Positions 17,728 to 26,732 of a DNA stretch of 64,000 bases are shown here, one piece after another. Source of the DNA: Stenotrophomonas sp. UBA2629 (GTDB taxonomy: Bacteria > Pseudomonadota > Gammaproteobacteria > Xanthomonadales > Xanthomonadaceae). The notes below the pieces were generated by a model, which did not search any database, was not told the origin of the DNA, and saw nothing but the letters and a program-made list of their open reading frames with translations. Position 1 is the stretch's first letter, and each line of letters opens with the position of its first letter. A program made the translations under genes and the position numbers. Where the stretch lies: positions 1 through 64,000 of the forward strand of contig DEOB01000010.1 of NCBI GenBank assembly GCA_002359895.1, written 5' to 3'.

Positions 17728-18468
17728 ATGACGCGACAGCACACAGGATTTCTGGGTTGGCTGTTGGCATTGGTGGTGGCCGGTGTGTTCTGCGGTTTCG
17801 GCGCCTGGCAACTGCAGCGCATGCATCAGAAGCAGGCCATGTTGGAGCAGGTGCCGGCAAATGGCACGGCGGCAGTGACACTGGATCAGGCCCTGCGCAC
17901 GCCACAGGCACTGCACTGGTTGCGCGACCGGCTGCAGTTTCTGCCCGGCACGGTGCTGCTGGACAACCAACTGCGTGACGGCCGTGCCGGAGTAAAGGTG
18001 TATCAAGCCGCGCGTGCGGTTGAGGGGGCGGCGGTGCTGGTGGACCTGGGTTGGCTGCCACTTCCGGCAGACCGCCAAATGCCAACGGTGGTGCCGCAGC
18101 AGGGCGCACAGGTGCTGGAAGGGCTTTGGGCGCCGGCGCCATCGTCGGGGTTGACGCTGGGGCCGCCGCTGAGCGCCACACCGCAAGCGCAGACCTGGTT
18201 GGCAACGCGGTTGGAGTTACCCGCCATCGCGCAGCAGCTGGGGTTGCCGCCGGATGGGTTGGCGCCGCGTGTGCTGCGACTGGATCCCGCGTTGTCGCTG
18301 GGTTACACGCGTGACCTGGAGCTGCTGCCCAACACCTTGCCGCCTTCCCGGCACCTGGGCTATGCGGTGCAATGGTTCGGCATGGCGCTGGCGGTGCTGG
18401 CCATTGCCGGGATACTGCACTGGCGGCGTCGCGCTCGCCGCGCGCGGCAGGGCGGGGGAAATCCGTGA
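17728..18468 (+). CDS. SURF1 family cytochrome oxidase assembly protein
   Basis: A 246-residue protein involved in inserting heme a into subunit I. It has the SURF1 layout: an N-terminal membrane helix (about 8-25) followed by the family motif FGAWQLQRMHQKQAML, a periplasmic domain including VLLDNQLRDGRAGVKVYQAAR and VDLGWLPLP, and a C-terminal membrane helix after HLGYAVQWFGMALAVLAI (about 207-233). HLGYAVQWF is the usual C-terminal signature. It leads a second oxidase-assembly gene run with the SCO-like gene, ctaA and ctaB. Confidence 0.94.
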   Translation: MTRQHTGFLGWLLALVVAGVFCGFGAWQLQRMHQKQAMLEQVPANGTAAVTLDQALRTPQALHWLRDRLQFLPGTVLLDNQLRDGRAGVKVYQAARAVEGAAVLVDLGWLPLPADRQMPTVVPQQGAQVLEGLWAPAPSSGLTLGPPLSATPQAQTWLATRLELPAIAQQLGLPPDGLAPRVLRLDPALSLGYTRDLELLPNTLPPSRHLGYAVQWFGMALAVLAIAGILHWRRRARRARQGGGNP

Positions 18469-18547
18469 CTTCATTGTGGGAATCCGCCCCATCTGCCGCA
18501 GCTCCAATCACCGCCGCGCAACCTCTTCACATGGGAAACTGCCACGC

Positions 18548-19123
18548 ATGAATGCCCTTACGCCCGACCAGCTCGCCGTCCGCAACCGTGGCCGTCGGGT
18601 GCTTTTGCTGATCTTCGCCATGTTTTTCGGCTCGATGGCATTGGCAGGCATCCTGCGTTTTTCGGGTTGGACGCCGCAGATCAGCCGCAATCACGGTCAG
18701 CTGTACGAGCCGGCGATTGATCTGCGTGGCGAGCATCTGCAGCTGGCTGATGGCCAGGCGTATCCGTGGAACCCGGAAGCGCGCATGTGGCGGATCGTGC
18801 TCGCCCCCGATGCCAACTGCGCACCAGACTGCGTCACTTTGTCGCAGCAGTTGGACAAGGTGTGGCAGCTGTTCGGCCATAACGCCGATAATGTCGAGAT
18901 ATTGTGGCTGGGTACGCCACCTGCGCAGGTGGCGGCAATGCCGGCACTGAAGGTGATGCAGGCCCAGCCCGCGTTCCGGGCCAAGCTGCCGGGTGTTGAC
19001 GACCCGGCCGGAACCCCGGTGTATGTGATTGATCCCAATGGCTTTGTGGTGTTGCGCTATGCGCCGGGTTTTGAACCGGGTGGATTGCGGGCCGACCTTT
19101 CCAGGCTGTTGAAACTGAAGTGA
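18548..19123 (+). CDS. SCO/thioredoxin-like membrane protein of the oxidase cluster
   Basis: A 191-residue protein with one N-terminal membrane helix (about 20-38) and a periplasmic domain. Two features recall SCO copper chaperones: a CxxxC pair (CAPDC, in DANCAPDCVTLSQQL) following a strand, and a late YVIDPNGFVVLRYAPGF strand pair. The distal histidine that completes the copper site in SCO1 is not evident, so it may act as a thiol reductase or a divergent chaperone. I chose the ATG at 18548; longer frames run back into surf1. It sits between surf1 and ctaA, 80 bases after the former and 10 bases before the latter. Confidence 0.75.
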   Translation: MNALTPDQLAVRNRGRRVLLLIFAMFFGSMALAGILRFSGWTPQISRNHGQLYEPAIDLRGEHLQLADGQAYPWNPEARMWRIVLAPDANCAPDCVTLSQQLDKVWQLFGHNADNVEILWLGTPPAQVAAMPALKVMQAQPAFRAKLPGVDDPAGTPVYVIDPNGFVVLRYAPGFEPGGLRADLSRLLKLK

Positions 19124-19133
19124 GTCTCGTTCG

Positions 19134-20297
19134 ATGAATGCCACTGCGCGTCCGGCGCTGTATCGCAATTTCCACCGCCTGGCGTGGTTCGCACTGATCA
19201 TGACCGCGAGCACGATCATGTTCGGCTCGTTCGTACGGCTGTCCGATGCCGGCCTGAGCTGCCCGGATTGGCCCACCTGCTACGGCCGTGTCACCTGGCC
19301 GCAGACGCAGATGGAGGCGGCCCAGCATGTGGCCAGCGAGATCCGTCCGCTGGAGAGCCACAAGGCATGGCGTGAGCAGGTGCACCGCTTCCTGGCCGGT
19401 CTGCTGGGCGTGGAAGTGCTGACGCTGGCGCTGCTGGCCGCACGCAGGCGCAAGCACGGCATCGCCCAGATCGTCACCGCATCGGCGCTGGTGGCGTTGG
19501 CGATACCGCTGTACATGCGCGGCGAACATGTCGCCTCCAGCGTTTTGGCCATCGGCGGTGAGGCGATTCTGCTGCTGGCCGCGCTGCGCTGGTCCAACAT
19601 CGATCTGGCCCGCTCTGCGGTGCTGACTTTGGCGGTGGTGGTGTTCCAGGCCCTGCTGGGCATGTGGACGGTGACGTGGCTGCTCAAGCCCATCGTGGTG
19701 ATGGGGCATCTGCTTGGCGGCATGTTGATGTTCGGCATGCTGGTGTGGATGGCGTGGAAGGCGACCAACCTGCCGATCACCCTGGCCGAAGCACCGCGTC
19801 TACGCTGGTGGCTGCGCGGCGGTGTGGCGTTGCTGGTGCTGCAGATTGCGTTGGGCGGCTGGGTCAGTTCCAACTACGCGGCCTTGGCCTGCGGCGGCGG
19901 TAGTGCGTCGCTGGACAACTTCCCGCGTTGCGTCAGCCAATGGTGGCCGCAGCAGAACTACACCGAAGGCTTCACCCTGTGGCGTGGCATCGGCGTGGAT
20001 TACGAAGGTGGCGTGCTGGATGGTGCCTCGCGTATCGCCATCCAGATGGCGCACCGGATGATGGCCATCGTGGTGTCGCTGTATCTGCTGGTGTTGTCGG
20101 TGCGCCTGTTCCGCTTGCCGGGCATGCGCGTCTGGGCGACCACGCTGGGCGTGCTGGTGCTGCTGCAGGTCACGCTGGGCGTGCTCAACGTCAAGCTGGC
20201 GCTGCCGCTGCTGGTGGCCGTGCTGCACAGCGGCGGTGCGGTGGCCCTGTTGTTTGTACTGGTCACGCTGTTGGCGCGACTGCGCGCTCCGGAGTGA
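19134..20297 (+). CDS. ctaA: Heme A synthase (COX15/CtaA)
   Basis: A 387-residue inner-membrane monooxygenase converting heme O to heme A. It shows the COX15 signature near the N-terminus (FGSFVRLSDAGLSCPDWPTCYG), then EQVHRFLAG with a heme-ligand His, a mid-protein LGGWVSSNYAALACGG, and AHRMMAIVV with a second His; a late VLHSGGAVALLF carries another. About eight membrane helices are visible. It follows the SCO-like gene by 10 bases and is joined to ctaB with only 4 bases between stop and start. Confidence 0.96.
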   Translation: MNATARPALYRNFHRLAWFALIMTASTIMFGSFVRLSDAGLSCPDWPTCYGRVTWPQTQMEAAQHVASEIRPLESHKAWREQVHRFLAGLLGVEVLTLALLAARRRKHGIAQIVTASALVALAIPLYMRGEHVASSVLAIGGEAILLLAALRWSNIDLARSAVLTLAVVVFQALLGMWTVTWLLKPIVVMGHLLGGMLMFGMLVWMAWKATNLPITLAEAPRLRWWLRGGVALLVLQIALGGWVSSNYAALACGGGSASLDNFPRCVSQWWPQQNYTEGFTLWRGIGVDYEGGVLDGASRIAIQMAHRMMAIVVSLYLLVLSVRLFRLPGMRVWATTLGVLVLLQVTLGVLNVKLALPLLVAVLHSGGAVALLFVLVTLLARLRAPE

Positions 20298-20301
20298 TGG
20301 C

Positions 20302-21195
20302 ATGAAGACGACGTGGCGTGATTATTGGGACCTGACCAAGCCCAAGGTGGTGGCCTTGATTGTGTTCACCGCGCTGGTGGGCATGTGCCTGGCCATTCCA
20401 ACGGTGCCGACCACCGCGCAGGCGGTGTCGGGTGTTTTGGGTTTCCTGGGTATCTGGCTGGCCGCCTCGGCGGCGGCGGCAATCAACCAACTATTGGATG
20501 CGCGCATCGACGCGCAGATGGCGCGCACGTCATGGCGCCCGCTGGTGGTGGGTAAGGTGTCGCCACGCCAGGTACTGGTGTTTGCCGGCGCGTTGAGCGC
20601 GCTGTCGATGACCATCCTGGTGCTTTGGGTGAACGTGATCACCGCGGTGCTCACCTTCGCCTCGCTGATCGGCTATGCGGTCATTTACACCGTGTACCTG
20701 AAGCGTGCGACCTCGCAGAACATCGTCATCGGCGGCTTGGCCGGTGCCACACCGCCGCTGTTGGGTTGGGCGGCCGTGACCGGCATGCAGGGCAGCTCCG
20801 ACTGGGCCTATGCCTCGCTGCTGGTGTTGATCATCTTCATCTGGACGCCGCCGCACTTCTGGGCGCTGGCGATCTTCCGCCGTGCCGACTACGCAAAGGC
20901 CGATGTGCCGATGCTGCCGGTCACCCACGGCGTGCCGCATACGCGCAAGCAGATTCTGGCGTACTCGGTGGTGCTGGCAATCGTGACGTTGCTGCCGGTG
21001 GCCATTGGCATGAGCGGCATGTTCTACCTGGGCGGCGCCACCGTGCTGAACATCGTGTTCCTCTGGTATGCGTGGAAAATGCAGAACCCGCCGGACGAAA
21101 TGTTCAACATGAAGATGTTCGGCTACTCCATCGTCTACCTGATGGCGCTGTTCGCCTTCCTGCTGGTGGACCATTGGTTGATGCCTTGGCTGTAA
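20302..21195 (+). CDS. ctaB: Protoheme IX farnesyltransferase (heme O synthase)
   Basis: A 297-residue UbiA-superfamily prenyltransferase that makes heme O, the substrate of CtaA. Start ATG 20302 has GGAG at 20291-20294, overlapping the end of ctaA. Signatures are LTKPKVVALIVFTALVGM, the first Asp-rich motif NQLLDARIDAQMARTSWRP, YTVYLKRATSQNIVIGGLAGA, and WTPPHFWALAIFRRADYAKADVPMLP. Nine hydrophobic segments fit the family. It completes the heme A pathway in the oxidase locus. Confidence 0.97.
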   Translation: MKTTWRDYWDLTKPKVVALIVFTALVGMCLAIPTVPTTAQAVSGVLGFLGIWLAASAAAAINQLLDARIDAQMARTSWRPLVVGKVSPRQVLVFAGALSALSMTILVLWVNVITAVLTFASLIGYAVIYTVYLKRATSQNIVIGGLAGATPPLLGWAAVTGMQGSSDWAYASLLVLIIFIWTPPHFWALAIFRRADYAKADVPMLPVTHGVPHTRKQILAYSVVLAIVTLLPVAIGMSGMFYLGGATVLNIVFLWYAWKMQNPPDEMFNMKMFGYSIVYLMALFAFLLVDHWLMPWL

Positions 21196-21250
21196 GCGGG
21201 GCATCTCGACGCGGCGGTTTGCCCGCCGGGCATTGCGATGTGCATCTGTT

Positions 21251-21276
21251 GCCGCAGCGGGCCATGCCGCTGCGGC
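21251..21276. terminator. Bidirectional hairpin between convergent ctaB and BASS gene
   Basis: A 10-bp perfect stem (21251-21260 with 21267-21276) around a 6-base loop, midway between two convergent genes. The T tract is weak on both strands. Confidence 0.5.
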
Positions 21277-21289
21277 TGTCACGGTTGGG

Positions 21290-22276
21290 TTAGGTCTTGT
21301 CCGCGTTTGCTGCCTGACGTGCATACCGTTGCGCCACCACCGAGCAGACGATCAGCTGGATCTGGTGGTAGATCATGATCGGCAGCACGATGGCGCCGAG
21401 GCTGCCGCCGGCAAACAACACTTTGGCGATCGGCACGCCGGTGGCCAGGCTCTTCTTGGAGCCGCAGAACACGATGGGGATCTCGTCGAAACGGCTGAAC
21501 CCAAGGCGCCGCGCCAACCAGGTGATGCCGGGCATGGCGATGGCCAGCAGCACCACTGCGACCAAGGCCGCAGTAAGCAGCGAGCTGACCGGTGTCTTGG
21601 TCCATAGCCCTTCGTTGACCGATTCGCCGAACGCGGCGTAGACCACCAGCAGCACCGTGCCCTGGTCGGTGTAACGCAGCAACGCGCGCTGCTTCTCCAC
21701 CCACTTGGCAATCCACGGGCGCAGCAGGTGGCCGGCGACGAACGGCACCAGCAGCTGCAGCATGATCGCGCCCACCGCATGCAGCGGGTTGCTCATGCCG
21801 CCCTGTGAGCCGGCCAACAGCGTCATCAGCAGCGGTGTCAGGAACACACCGAGGATGCTGGACAACGATGCCGCGCACACTGCCGCCGGGACATTGCCAC
21901 CGGCCATCGAGGTGAAGGCGATGGACGACTGCACGGTGGACGGCAGCGCGCACAGAAACAACACGCCGATATACAGATCAGGTGTGAGCAAGGTGCCGGA
22001 CAAGGGTTTGAATGCCAGCCCGACCAGCGGGAACAGCACGAACGTGCAGACCAGGATCACGATATGCAGGCGCCAATGCAGCATGCCGGCAATGATGGAT
22101 TCACGCGGCAGGCGCGCACCGTGCAGGAAGAACAGCGCGGCGATGGCGAAATCGGTGAAGTGGTCGAAGCCGCGCGCGGCGGCGCCGGTCATCGGTAGCA
22201 CGCTGGCCAGGACGACGGTGGCCAGCAGGGCGAGGGTGAAGTTGTCCGGTCGCAGTCGCGACCACCAGCGCATCAT
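21290..22276 (-). CDS. Bile acid:sodium symporter (BASS/SLC10A7-like) family transporter
   Basis: A 328-residue membrane protein with about ten helices. The start at 22276 (MMRWWSRLRPDNF) is preferred because GAGGAG lies 10 bases upstream; an in-frame TTG at 22294 would overlap that site. Family markers are RLRPDNFTLALLATVVLASVLP at the start, FFLHGARLP, LPSTVQSSIAFTSMAGGN (substrate/sodium crossover) and IPIVFCGSKKSLATGVPIA. The last two match the bacterial SLC10A7-like subgroup. The substrate is unknown; homologues are annotated as organic-anion or sodium symporters. It lies 39 bases after the phosphatase-like gene on the same strand. Confidence 0.88.
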   Translation of the reverse strand: MMRWWSRLRPDNFTLALLATVVLASVLPMTGAAARGFDHFTDFAIAALFFLHGARLPRESIIAGMLHWRLHIVILVCTFVLFPLVGLAFKPLSGTLLTPDLYIGVLFLCALPSTVQSSIAFTSMAGGNVPAAVCAASLSSILGVFLTPLLMTLLAGSQGGMSNPLHAVGAIMLQLLVPFVAGHLLRPWIAKWVEKQRALLRYTDQGTVLLVVYAAFGESVNEGLWTKTPVSSLLTAALVAVVLLAIAMPGITWLARRLGFSRFDEIPIVFCGSKKSLATGVPIAKVLFAGGSLGAIVLPIMIYHQIQLIVCSVVAQRYARQAANADKT

Positions 22277-22315
22277 CGGCAGAAGACTCCTCAAACGTGG
22301 GTGGATGGGGGGCGG

Positions 22316-22810
22316 TCAGGGCTTGTCGGCACCCAAGGCGGCGCGTGCGGCAGGTTCCAATGACGTCATTCCGGCATCGCGGCCCAGCTGCAATGCGGTA
22401 TCCACGGGCGCGCCTTCAAGCCGTGCATTGATCAGCGACAGCAGCGCGCCGGCGCGATTGCCCGAAGCGCAGTGCAACAGCGTTTTGCCGTCATCCTGCT
22501 TGAGCAGGCGTTGCAGTGTGCGCGCGTTGTCGTCGGTGATGCCGCTGGCGCCGGCAATGGGCAGGCGCACATAGCGCAGGCCGAGTTGTTCGGCCAACGC
22601 GGCTTCGTCGTAGCCGCGATCTTCATCAGGTTGGCGTAGATCGATGACGGTAGTGACGCCGGCGGCTGCCGCTTCGCGCAGTTGTTGCGCGCTGGGTTGG
22701 CCGGCGGTGTAAAGCCCGGCGCGTGGTTGGCGGAAGGCGGGCTCGTTGGCAGAGGCAACGATGGAGAGGGCGAGCAGAAAGAGCAGCGGGAAGGTTCGGT
22801 AGACGTTCAT
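22316..22810 (-). CDS. Secreted dual-specificity phosphatase / DUF442-like protein
   Basis: A 164-residue protein with a signal peptide (about 1-21, MNVYRTFPLLFLLALSIVASA). It carries the Cys-phosphatase loop CX5R as HCASGNRAG (about 114-122) after an early YTAGQPSAQQLREAAAAGVTTVIDLRQPDED segment. That layout is the TIGR01244/DUF442 pattern, also found fused to sulfur-handling hydrolases. In the periplasm it could be a phosphatase or a rhodanese-like sulfurtransferase; the CASGNR loop suits either. It lies downstream of dnaG by 17 bases on the same strand and is probably cotranscribed, with the BASS gene following. Confidence 0.8.
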   Translation of the reverse strand: MNVYRTFPLLFLLALSIVASANEPAFRQPRAGLYTAGQPSAQQLREAAAAGVTTVIDLRQPDEDRGYDEAALAEQLGLRYVRLPIAGASGITDDNARTLQRLLKQDDGKTLLHCASGNRAGALLSLINARLEGAPVDTALQLGRDAGMTSLEPAARAALGADKP

Positions 22811-22827
22811 CGTGCTTTCCTCGCGCT

Positions 22828-24564
22828 TCAGCGCATGCCTGCACGGGCCTTGAGCAGCTCGCGCAATTCGTATTTGTCGGTGTCGTCCAGACCCTGCTGG
22901 CGCTGTTTGGCCTGCAGTTCATCCAAGCGCTGTTGCAGCAGTTGTTTTTCCAGCTGATTGATCGCGTCCTGCAGCTCCTGGCCCCAGCTGGCTTCGTCGC
23001 CGGGCAGGTCCATTGCGGCCAGTTTGTGCAGGGCTGCCTGTTCTTCGCGCTCGTTGTAGTGCTCCAGCAGCGCGCCGGTGCTGATGTCCGGGCGCTGCTC
23101 CACCAACTGCAGCAGCTCCACCAGCAGCTCGATGCCGGGCAGGCGCAGGCCGCCGATGGCATGGTGGCCTTCCAGGTTCATCGCCAATGACGGCTGCTGC
23201 AGCAGAATGGCGATGGCCGCACGCACCAGGCTGCGTTTGGGCGCAGGCGCCACGTTGCCGCGCATGGGCGGGCGTGCAACGGCAGCCGGCGCCGTTGTTG
23301 CGCGGTTACCGATGCCGGTGAGGCGGGCCAGCTCCTGTTTCATCAGGTCGCCAAACGCGCCATCGGGAATCTGCGCCAGCATCGGCTTGGCGTGTTCGGC
23401 CAGACGCGCTTTGCCGTCGAGCGTGCCGAGGTTGATCTCGCGGCTGAGTTCGTCAAAGAAAAACTGCGACAGCGGCGTGCCTTGCTTGAGGCGTGCATCA
23501 AACGCTTCAGCGCCTTCCTTGCGCACGATGGTGTCGGGGTCTTCGCCGTCGGGCAGGAACAGGAAAAATGCCTGACGTCCGTCCTTCATGCGCGGCAGCA
23601 CCGATTCCAGTGCGCGCCAGCCCGCACGGCGGCCGGCGGCGTCACCGTCGAAACAGAAGTACACATCCGGCGCGTTGCGGAACAGCAGCTCGGCGTGGTC
23701 CGGCGTGGTTGCCGTGCCCAGCGTCGCCACCGCCTGGGTGACGCCAAACTGGAACAGGCTGACCACGTCCATGTAGCCCTCGACCACGATCAACCGCTCG
23801 ATCTTCTGGTTGGCCTGGCGCACCTGCCACAGGCCGTACAACTCGCGGCCTTTGTGGAACAGTGCGGTCTCCGGCGAGTTGAGGTACTTGGGGCCGTCGT
23901 CCTTTTCCATGACCCGGCCGCCGAAGGCGATGACGCGGCCACGGCGGTCGAAGATGGGGAACATCACCCGGTCGCGGAACTTGTCGTAGACGTGGCCGCG
24001 GTCGTTCTTGGAAAACAGGCCTACGCGTTCCAGCAGCTTCATGCGCCGCTCGTCCTTGCCCAGCGCGTCCTTCAGTGCGCTGTAGCCGTCGGGCGCGTAG
24101 CCGATGGCAAAACGGGCGCGGGTTTCGGCGTCCACGTTGCGGCCATCAAGATAGGCGCGGGCCTTGTCGCTGGCTTCCAGCTGCTTCTGGAAGAAGCGGG
24201 TAGCGGCATCCAGCGCCGAGTACTGGTCGCGGCTGTCGTCCTGCTGCTGCGGCGTGCGGCTGTTGGTCTCACGCGGGATTTCCATGCCCGCGCGCTTGGC
24301 CAGTTCGTCCACCGCGTCGAGAAATTCGAGGCGGTCGTAGTTCATCAAAAAGCTGATGGCGGTGCCGTGCGCGCCGCAGCCAAAGCAGTGATAGAACTGT
24401 TTGGTCGGTGAAACGGTGAACGATGCCGAGCGCTCGTCATGGAACGGGCAGCGTGCGGAATATTCCTTGCCCTGGCGTTTGAGCGGCACGCGTGTGCCCA
24501 CCACCTCGACAATGTCGGTGCGGGCAAGCAGGTCGTCGATGAACGCGTCGGGAAGTCGGGCCAT
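22828..24564 (-). CDS. dnaG: DNA primase
   Basis: A 578-residue primase making RNA primers at the replication fork. The start is the MARLPD ATG; a longer frame adds unrelated Pro/Gly residues. The N-terminal CHC2 zinc site is complete (C39, H42, C60, C63 in CPFHDE and YHCFGCGAHG). The TOPRIM centre shows VVEGYMDVVSL and CFDGDAAGRRA, and a C-terminal helicase-binding region follows (about 430-578), rich in Gln, Glu and Leu. It belongs to the rpsU-yqeY-yihY-dnaG run; no rpoD follows, so the operon ends differently from E. coli. Confidence 0.97.
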   Translation of the reverse strand: MARLPDAFIDDLLARTDIVEVVGTRVPLKRQGKEYSARCPFHDERSASFTVSPTKQFYHCFGCGAHGTAISFLMNYDRLEFLDAVDELAKRAGMEIPRETNSRTPQQQDDSRDQYSALDAATRFFQKQLEASDKARAYLDGRNVDAETRARFAIGYAPDGYSALKDALGKDERRMKLLERVGLFSKNDRGHVYDKFRDRVMFPIFDRRGRVIAFGGRVMEKDDGPKYLNSPETALFHKGRELYGLWQVRQANQKIERLIVVEGYMDVVSLFQFGVTQAVATLGTATTPDHAELLFRNAPDVYFCFDGDAAGRRAGWRALESVLPRMKDGRQAFFLFLPDGEDPDTIVRKEGAEAFDARLKQGTPLSQFFFDELSREINLGTLDGKARLAEHAKPMLAQIPDGAFGDLMKQELARLTGIGNRATTAPAAVARPPMRGNVAPAPKRSLVRAAIAILLQQPSLAMNLEGHHAIGGLRLPGIELLVELLQLVEQRPDISTGALLEHYNEREEQAALHKLAAMDLPGDEASWGQELQDAINQLEKQLLQQRLDELQAKQRQQGLDDTDKYELRELLKARAGMR

Positions 24565-24731
24565 GCGGCAATGGACAGCGCCGCCGGGTGGGGCGGGGCA
24601 CAACAAGGATGGACGTGGCAGTGTACTAGCCTGTGCCGTTGCCGGCAGGCTGCAGCGTTGACGTTGAGCGGCAGGTCGCGCTGTTTTGCGTGTGATGTGG
24701 GCCGATTGTGCGAGCTGCCCGCATTACGGCG

Positions 24732-25631
24732 CTATTCCGGCCCGGCCGTCACGCTCGGCAGAGCGGGGGCAGTGCGCGCACGTCGTGCCTGCGCGCGCTC
24801 GTCGATGACGGCGGTAATCAAGGCGCCACCAAAGAACACCACGCTGGCGTAGTAGATCCACACCAGCATGATCACCAGCGTGCCCATCGAGCCATACGCG
24901 CTGCCGGGCGCGGCATTGGCGATGTACAGGCCAATGGCATAGCGGCCCAGCACGAACAGCAGGGCGGTGATGGCGCCGCCAACAAAGGCCTGCCGCCAGC
25001 TGACCGGGCGGTCGGGCAGGTAGTGGTAGAGGAAGGCAAAGCCCAGTGCGTACACCAGCACGGTGGTGACATAGGCCAGTGTGGGCAATGCCGAGGGCAG
25101 GTGGGCAAAGATCACCTGCAATGCGGTGGTGGCCACCATCGACACGATCAGCAGAAAGCCCAGAGCCAGCACTACGCCTGCCGAGAACACGCGCTTCTTC
25201 AGCCAGCCGACGATGCCCTCGAAACGGCGTGAGTCGGTGCGGAAGATCAGGTTCAACGCCGCCTGCAGTTGGGCGAACACCACGGTGGCGCCCACAAACA
25301 ACAGCAGCAGGCTCCACAGCCCGGCCAGCGAGCCCAGATCCGGCTGCGCCGAAGCATTGCTGATGACCGTCTGCGCCACCTCGGCCACGCTCTGCCCGGC
25401 CAGTGAGGCGATCTGGTCGATCAGCGCCTGTTGCGCCGGCGGATACAGCGAGGCCGTCAGCCACAGCAGCAGAATCAGCAGCGGTGCCAGCGAGAGCAGG
25501 GTGTAGAACGCCAGCGAGGCGGACTGGGTCATCACATCGGTTTCGACAAAGCGCCGCACCAGGGCGGCAGGCAGGCTTTGTTGCAGCCGGTCCAGACGTG
25601 AGCGCAGAGACGTGGGGATGGGGCCTGGCAT
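24732..25631 (-). CDS. YihY/BrkB family inner-membrane protein
   Basis: A 299-residue polytopic protein with six membrane helices. Markers are RFVETDVMTQSASLAFYTLLSLAPLLILLLWL near the start, the long periplasmic loop with QTVISNAS, FAQLQAALNLIF, and GSAYGSMGTLVIMLVWIYYASVVFFGGA at the end. The family was once linked to RNase BN by mistake; its function is still unsettled. It lies between dnaG and yqeY, 167 and 246 bases away respectively, all on the minus strand. Confidence 0.92.
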   Translation of the reverse strand: MPGPIPTSLRSRLDRLQQSLPAALVRRFVETDVMTQSASLAFYTLLSLAPLLILLLWLTASLYPPAQQALIDQIASLAGQSVAEVAQTVISNASAQPDLGSLAGLWSLLLLFVGATVVFAQLQAALNLIFRTDSRRFEGIVGWLKKRVFSAGVVLALGFLLIVSMVATTALQVIFAHLPSALPTLAYVTTVLVYALGFAFLYHYLPDRPVSWRQAFVGGAITALLFVLGRYAIGLYIANAAPGSAYGSMGTLVIMLVWIYYASVVFFGGALITAVIDERAQARRARTAPALPSVTAGPE

Positions 25632-25824
25632 GTGGGGGTGCGTTGCCTTTGGAGGTGCGGATGTTACCGGCGTTGTAGCGGGCAGCGGCTTCTGTGCGGG
25701 TGAAGAAAGGTGTCGATGCCTGCCGTGCTGCTACAAAGCTGCCACTGGCGCTGCTGCAGATCGTGGTTCACGCGCGGCGCGCCTGTCCGTGCTGCGGGCA
25801 GGGCCGGCAATGCCCAAAAACAAC

Positions 25825-25848
25825 CAGGCCCGCGTGTGAGCGGGCCTG
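25825..25848 (-). terminator. Terminator after yqeY
   Basis: A 9-bp stem of CAGGCCCGC with its complement around a 6-base loop; on the minus strand it is followed by GTTGTTTTTG. It lies 30 bases past the yqeY stop and would separate yqeY from yihY and dnaG. Confidence 0.75.
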
Positions 25849-25877
25849 ATCGCATGCTGCAGAGCGGTATGCGGGAA

Positions 25878-26324
25878 TCAGCCGCCCAATGCCTGCTTGA
25901 CCAGCTTGGACACCAGGCCCATGTCGGCCTGGCCGGCCAGCTTGGGCTTGAGCACGCCCATCAGCTTGCCCATGTCGGCCGCGCTGGTGGCGCCGGTTTC
26001 GGCGATGGCAGCGGTGACGGCAGCCTGGATTTCGGCTTCGCCCATCTTGGCCGGCAGGTAGCGCTCGATCACGACAATCTCGTCGCGTTCGATCACGGCC
26101 AGGTCTTCACGGTTGGCCGCCTCAAACTGAGTGACCGAGTCCTTGCGCTGCTTGACCATCTTGTCGAGCACGGCGATCACGTCGGCGTCGCTCAGCTCGA
26201 TGCGCTCGTCCACTTCACGCTGCTTGATGGCGGCGTTGATCAGGCGGATGACGCCCAGGGAGTGCTTGTCGCCGGCCTTCATGGCGGCCTTCATGTCATC
26301 GGTCAGCTGTTGCTTCATGCTCAT
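25878..26324 (-). CDS. yqeY: GatB/YqeY domain protein
   Basis: A 148-residue helical protein. It resembles the tRNA-binding tail domain of GatB, an amidotransferase subunit, and occurs as a free-standing protein between rpsU and dnaG in many proteobacteria. Visible landmarks are MSMKQQLTDDMKAAMKAGDK, LGVIRLINAAIKQREVDER, the YLPAKMGEAEIQAAV helix and the C-terminal MGKLMGVLKPKLAGQADMGLVSKLVKQAL. It has no signal peptide. Binding to tRNA is a family inference and no enzymatic residues are known. Confidence 0.95.
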   Translation of the reverse strand: MSMKQQLTDDMKAAMKAGDKHSLGVIRLINAAIKQREVDERIELSDADVIAVLDKMVKQRKDSVTQFEAANREDLAVIERDEIVVIERYLPAKMGEAEIQAAVTAAIAETGATSAADMGKLMGVLKPKLAGQADMGLVSKLVKQALGG

Positions 26325-26390
26325 GGATCACCTCGTGTCGGGATCAGATTGCGGTTGGAACGATGGATTCAGATACGACGGGAACGCAAA

Positions 26391-26419
26391 AAGCCGGCGA
26401 CGCTTGCGCGTGCCGGCTT
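26391..26419 (-). terminator. Attenuator-like terminator between rpsU and yqeY
   Basis: An 8-bp stem AAGCCGGC plus an inner ACGC/GCGT stem, closed by TTGC and with one bulged base; on the minus strand a TTTTT run follows. It sits between rpsU and yqeY, as the partial terminator does in the E. coli rpsU-dnaG operon, and would allow far more rpsU than downstream expression. Confidence 0.8.
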
Positions 26420-26468
26420 CCACTCCAGTACGGAAGGCCGAAACCCTCCGTTCAGGAGTCACGTCCGA

Positions 26469-26684
26469 TCAGTACAGGCGCTGACGCTTGGTGACGTCGC
26501 GCGAGGAACGACGCAGCTGGCGCTTGACGGCAGCAGCGGCCTTGCGCTTACGTTCCTGGGTCGGCTTTTCGTAGAACTCGCGCTTGCGGGTTTCGGCCAG
26601 CACGCCGGCCTTTTCGCAAGTGCGCTTGAAGCGGCGGAGAGCAAACTCGAAGGGCTCGTTCTCGCGGACTTTAACGCTGGGCAT
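26469..26684 (-). CDS. rpsU: 30S ribosomal protein S21
   Basis: A 71-residue basic ribosomal protein. The start [19 protein letters not shown] is the S21 N-terminus; a longer frame adds six residues without support. [21 protein letters not shown] and the Arg/Lys-rich tail are also diagnostic. It is the first gene of the macromolecular-synthesis operon and has a near-consensus promoter 42 bases or so upstream. It is divergent from tsaD, an arrangement conserved in gammaproteobacteria. Confidence 0.98.
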
Positions 26685-26732
26685 GGAATCTCCGGGACAC
26701 AATGAAACCGGGTCACGCCCGGCGAGCCGCGC

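Noticed and set aside
18548..19123. Call as a classical SCO1 copper chaperone
   Set aside because: The CxxxC is present but the distal His is not evident, so I kept a cautious SCO-like label.
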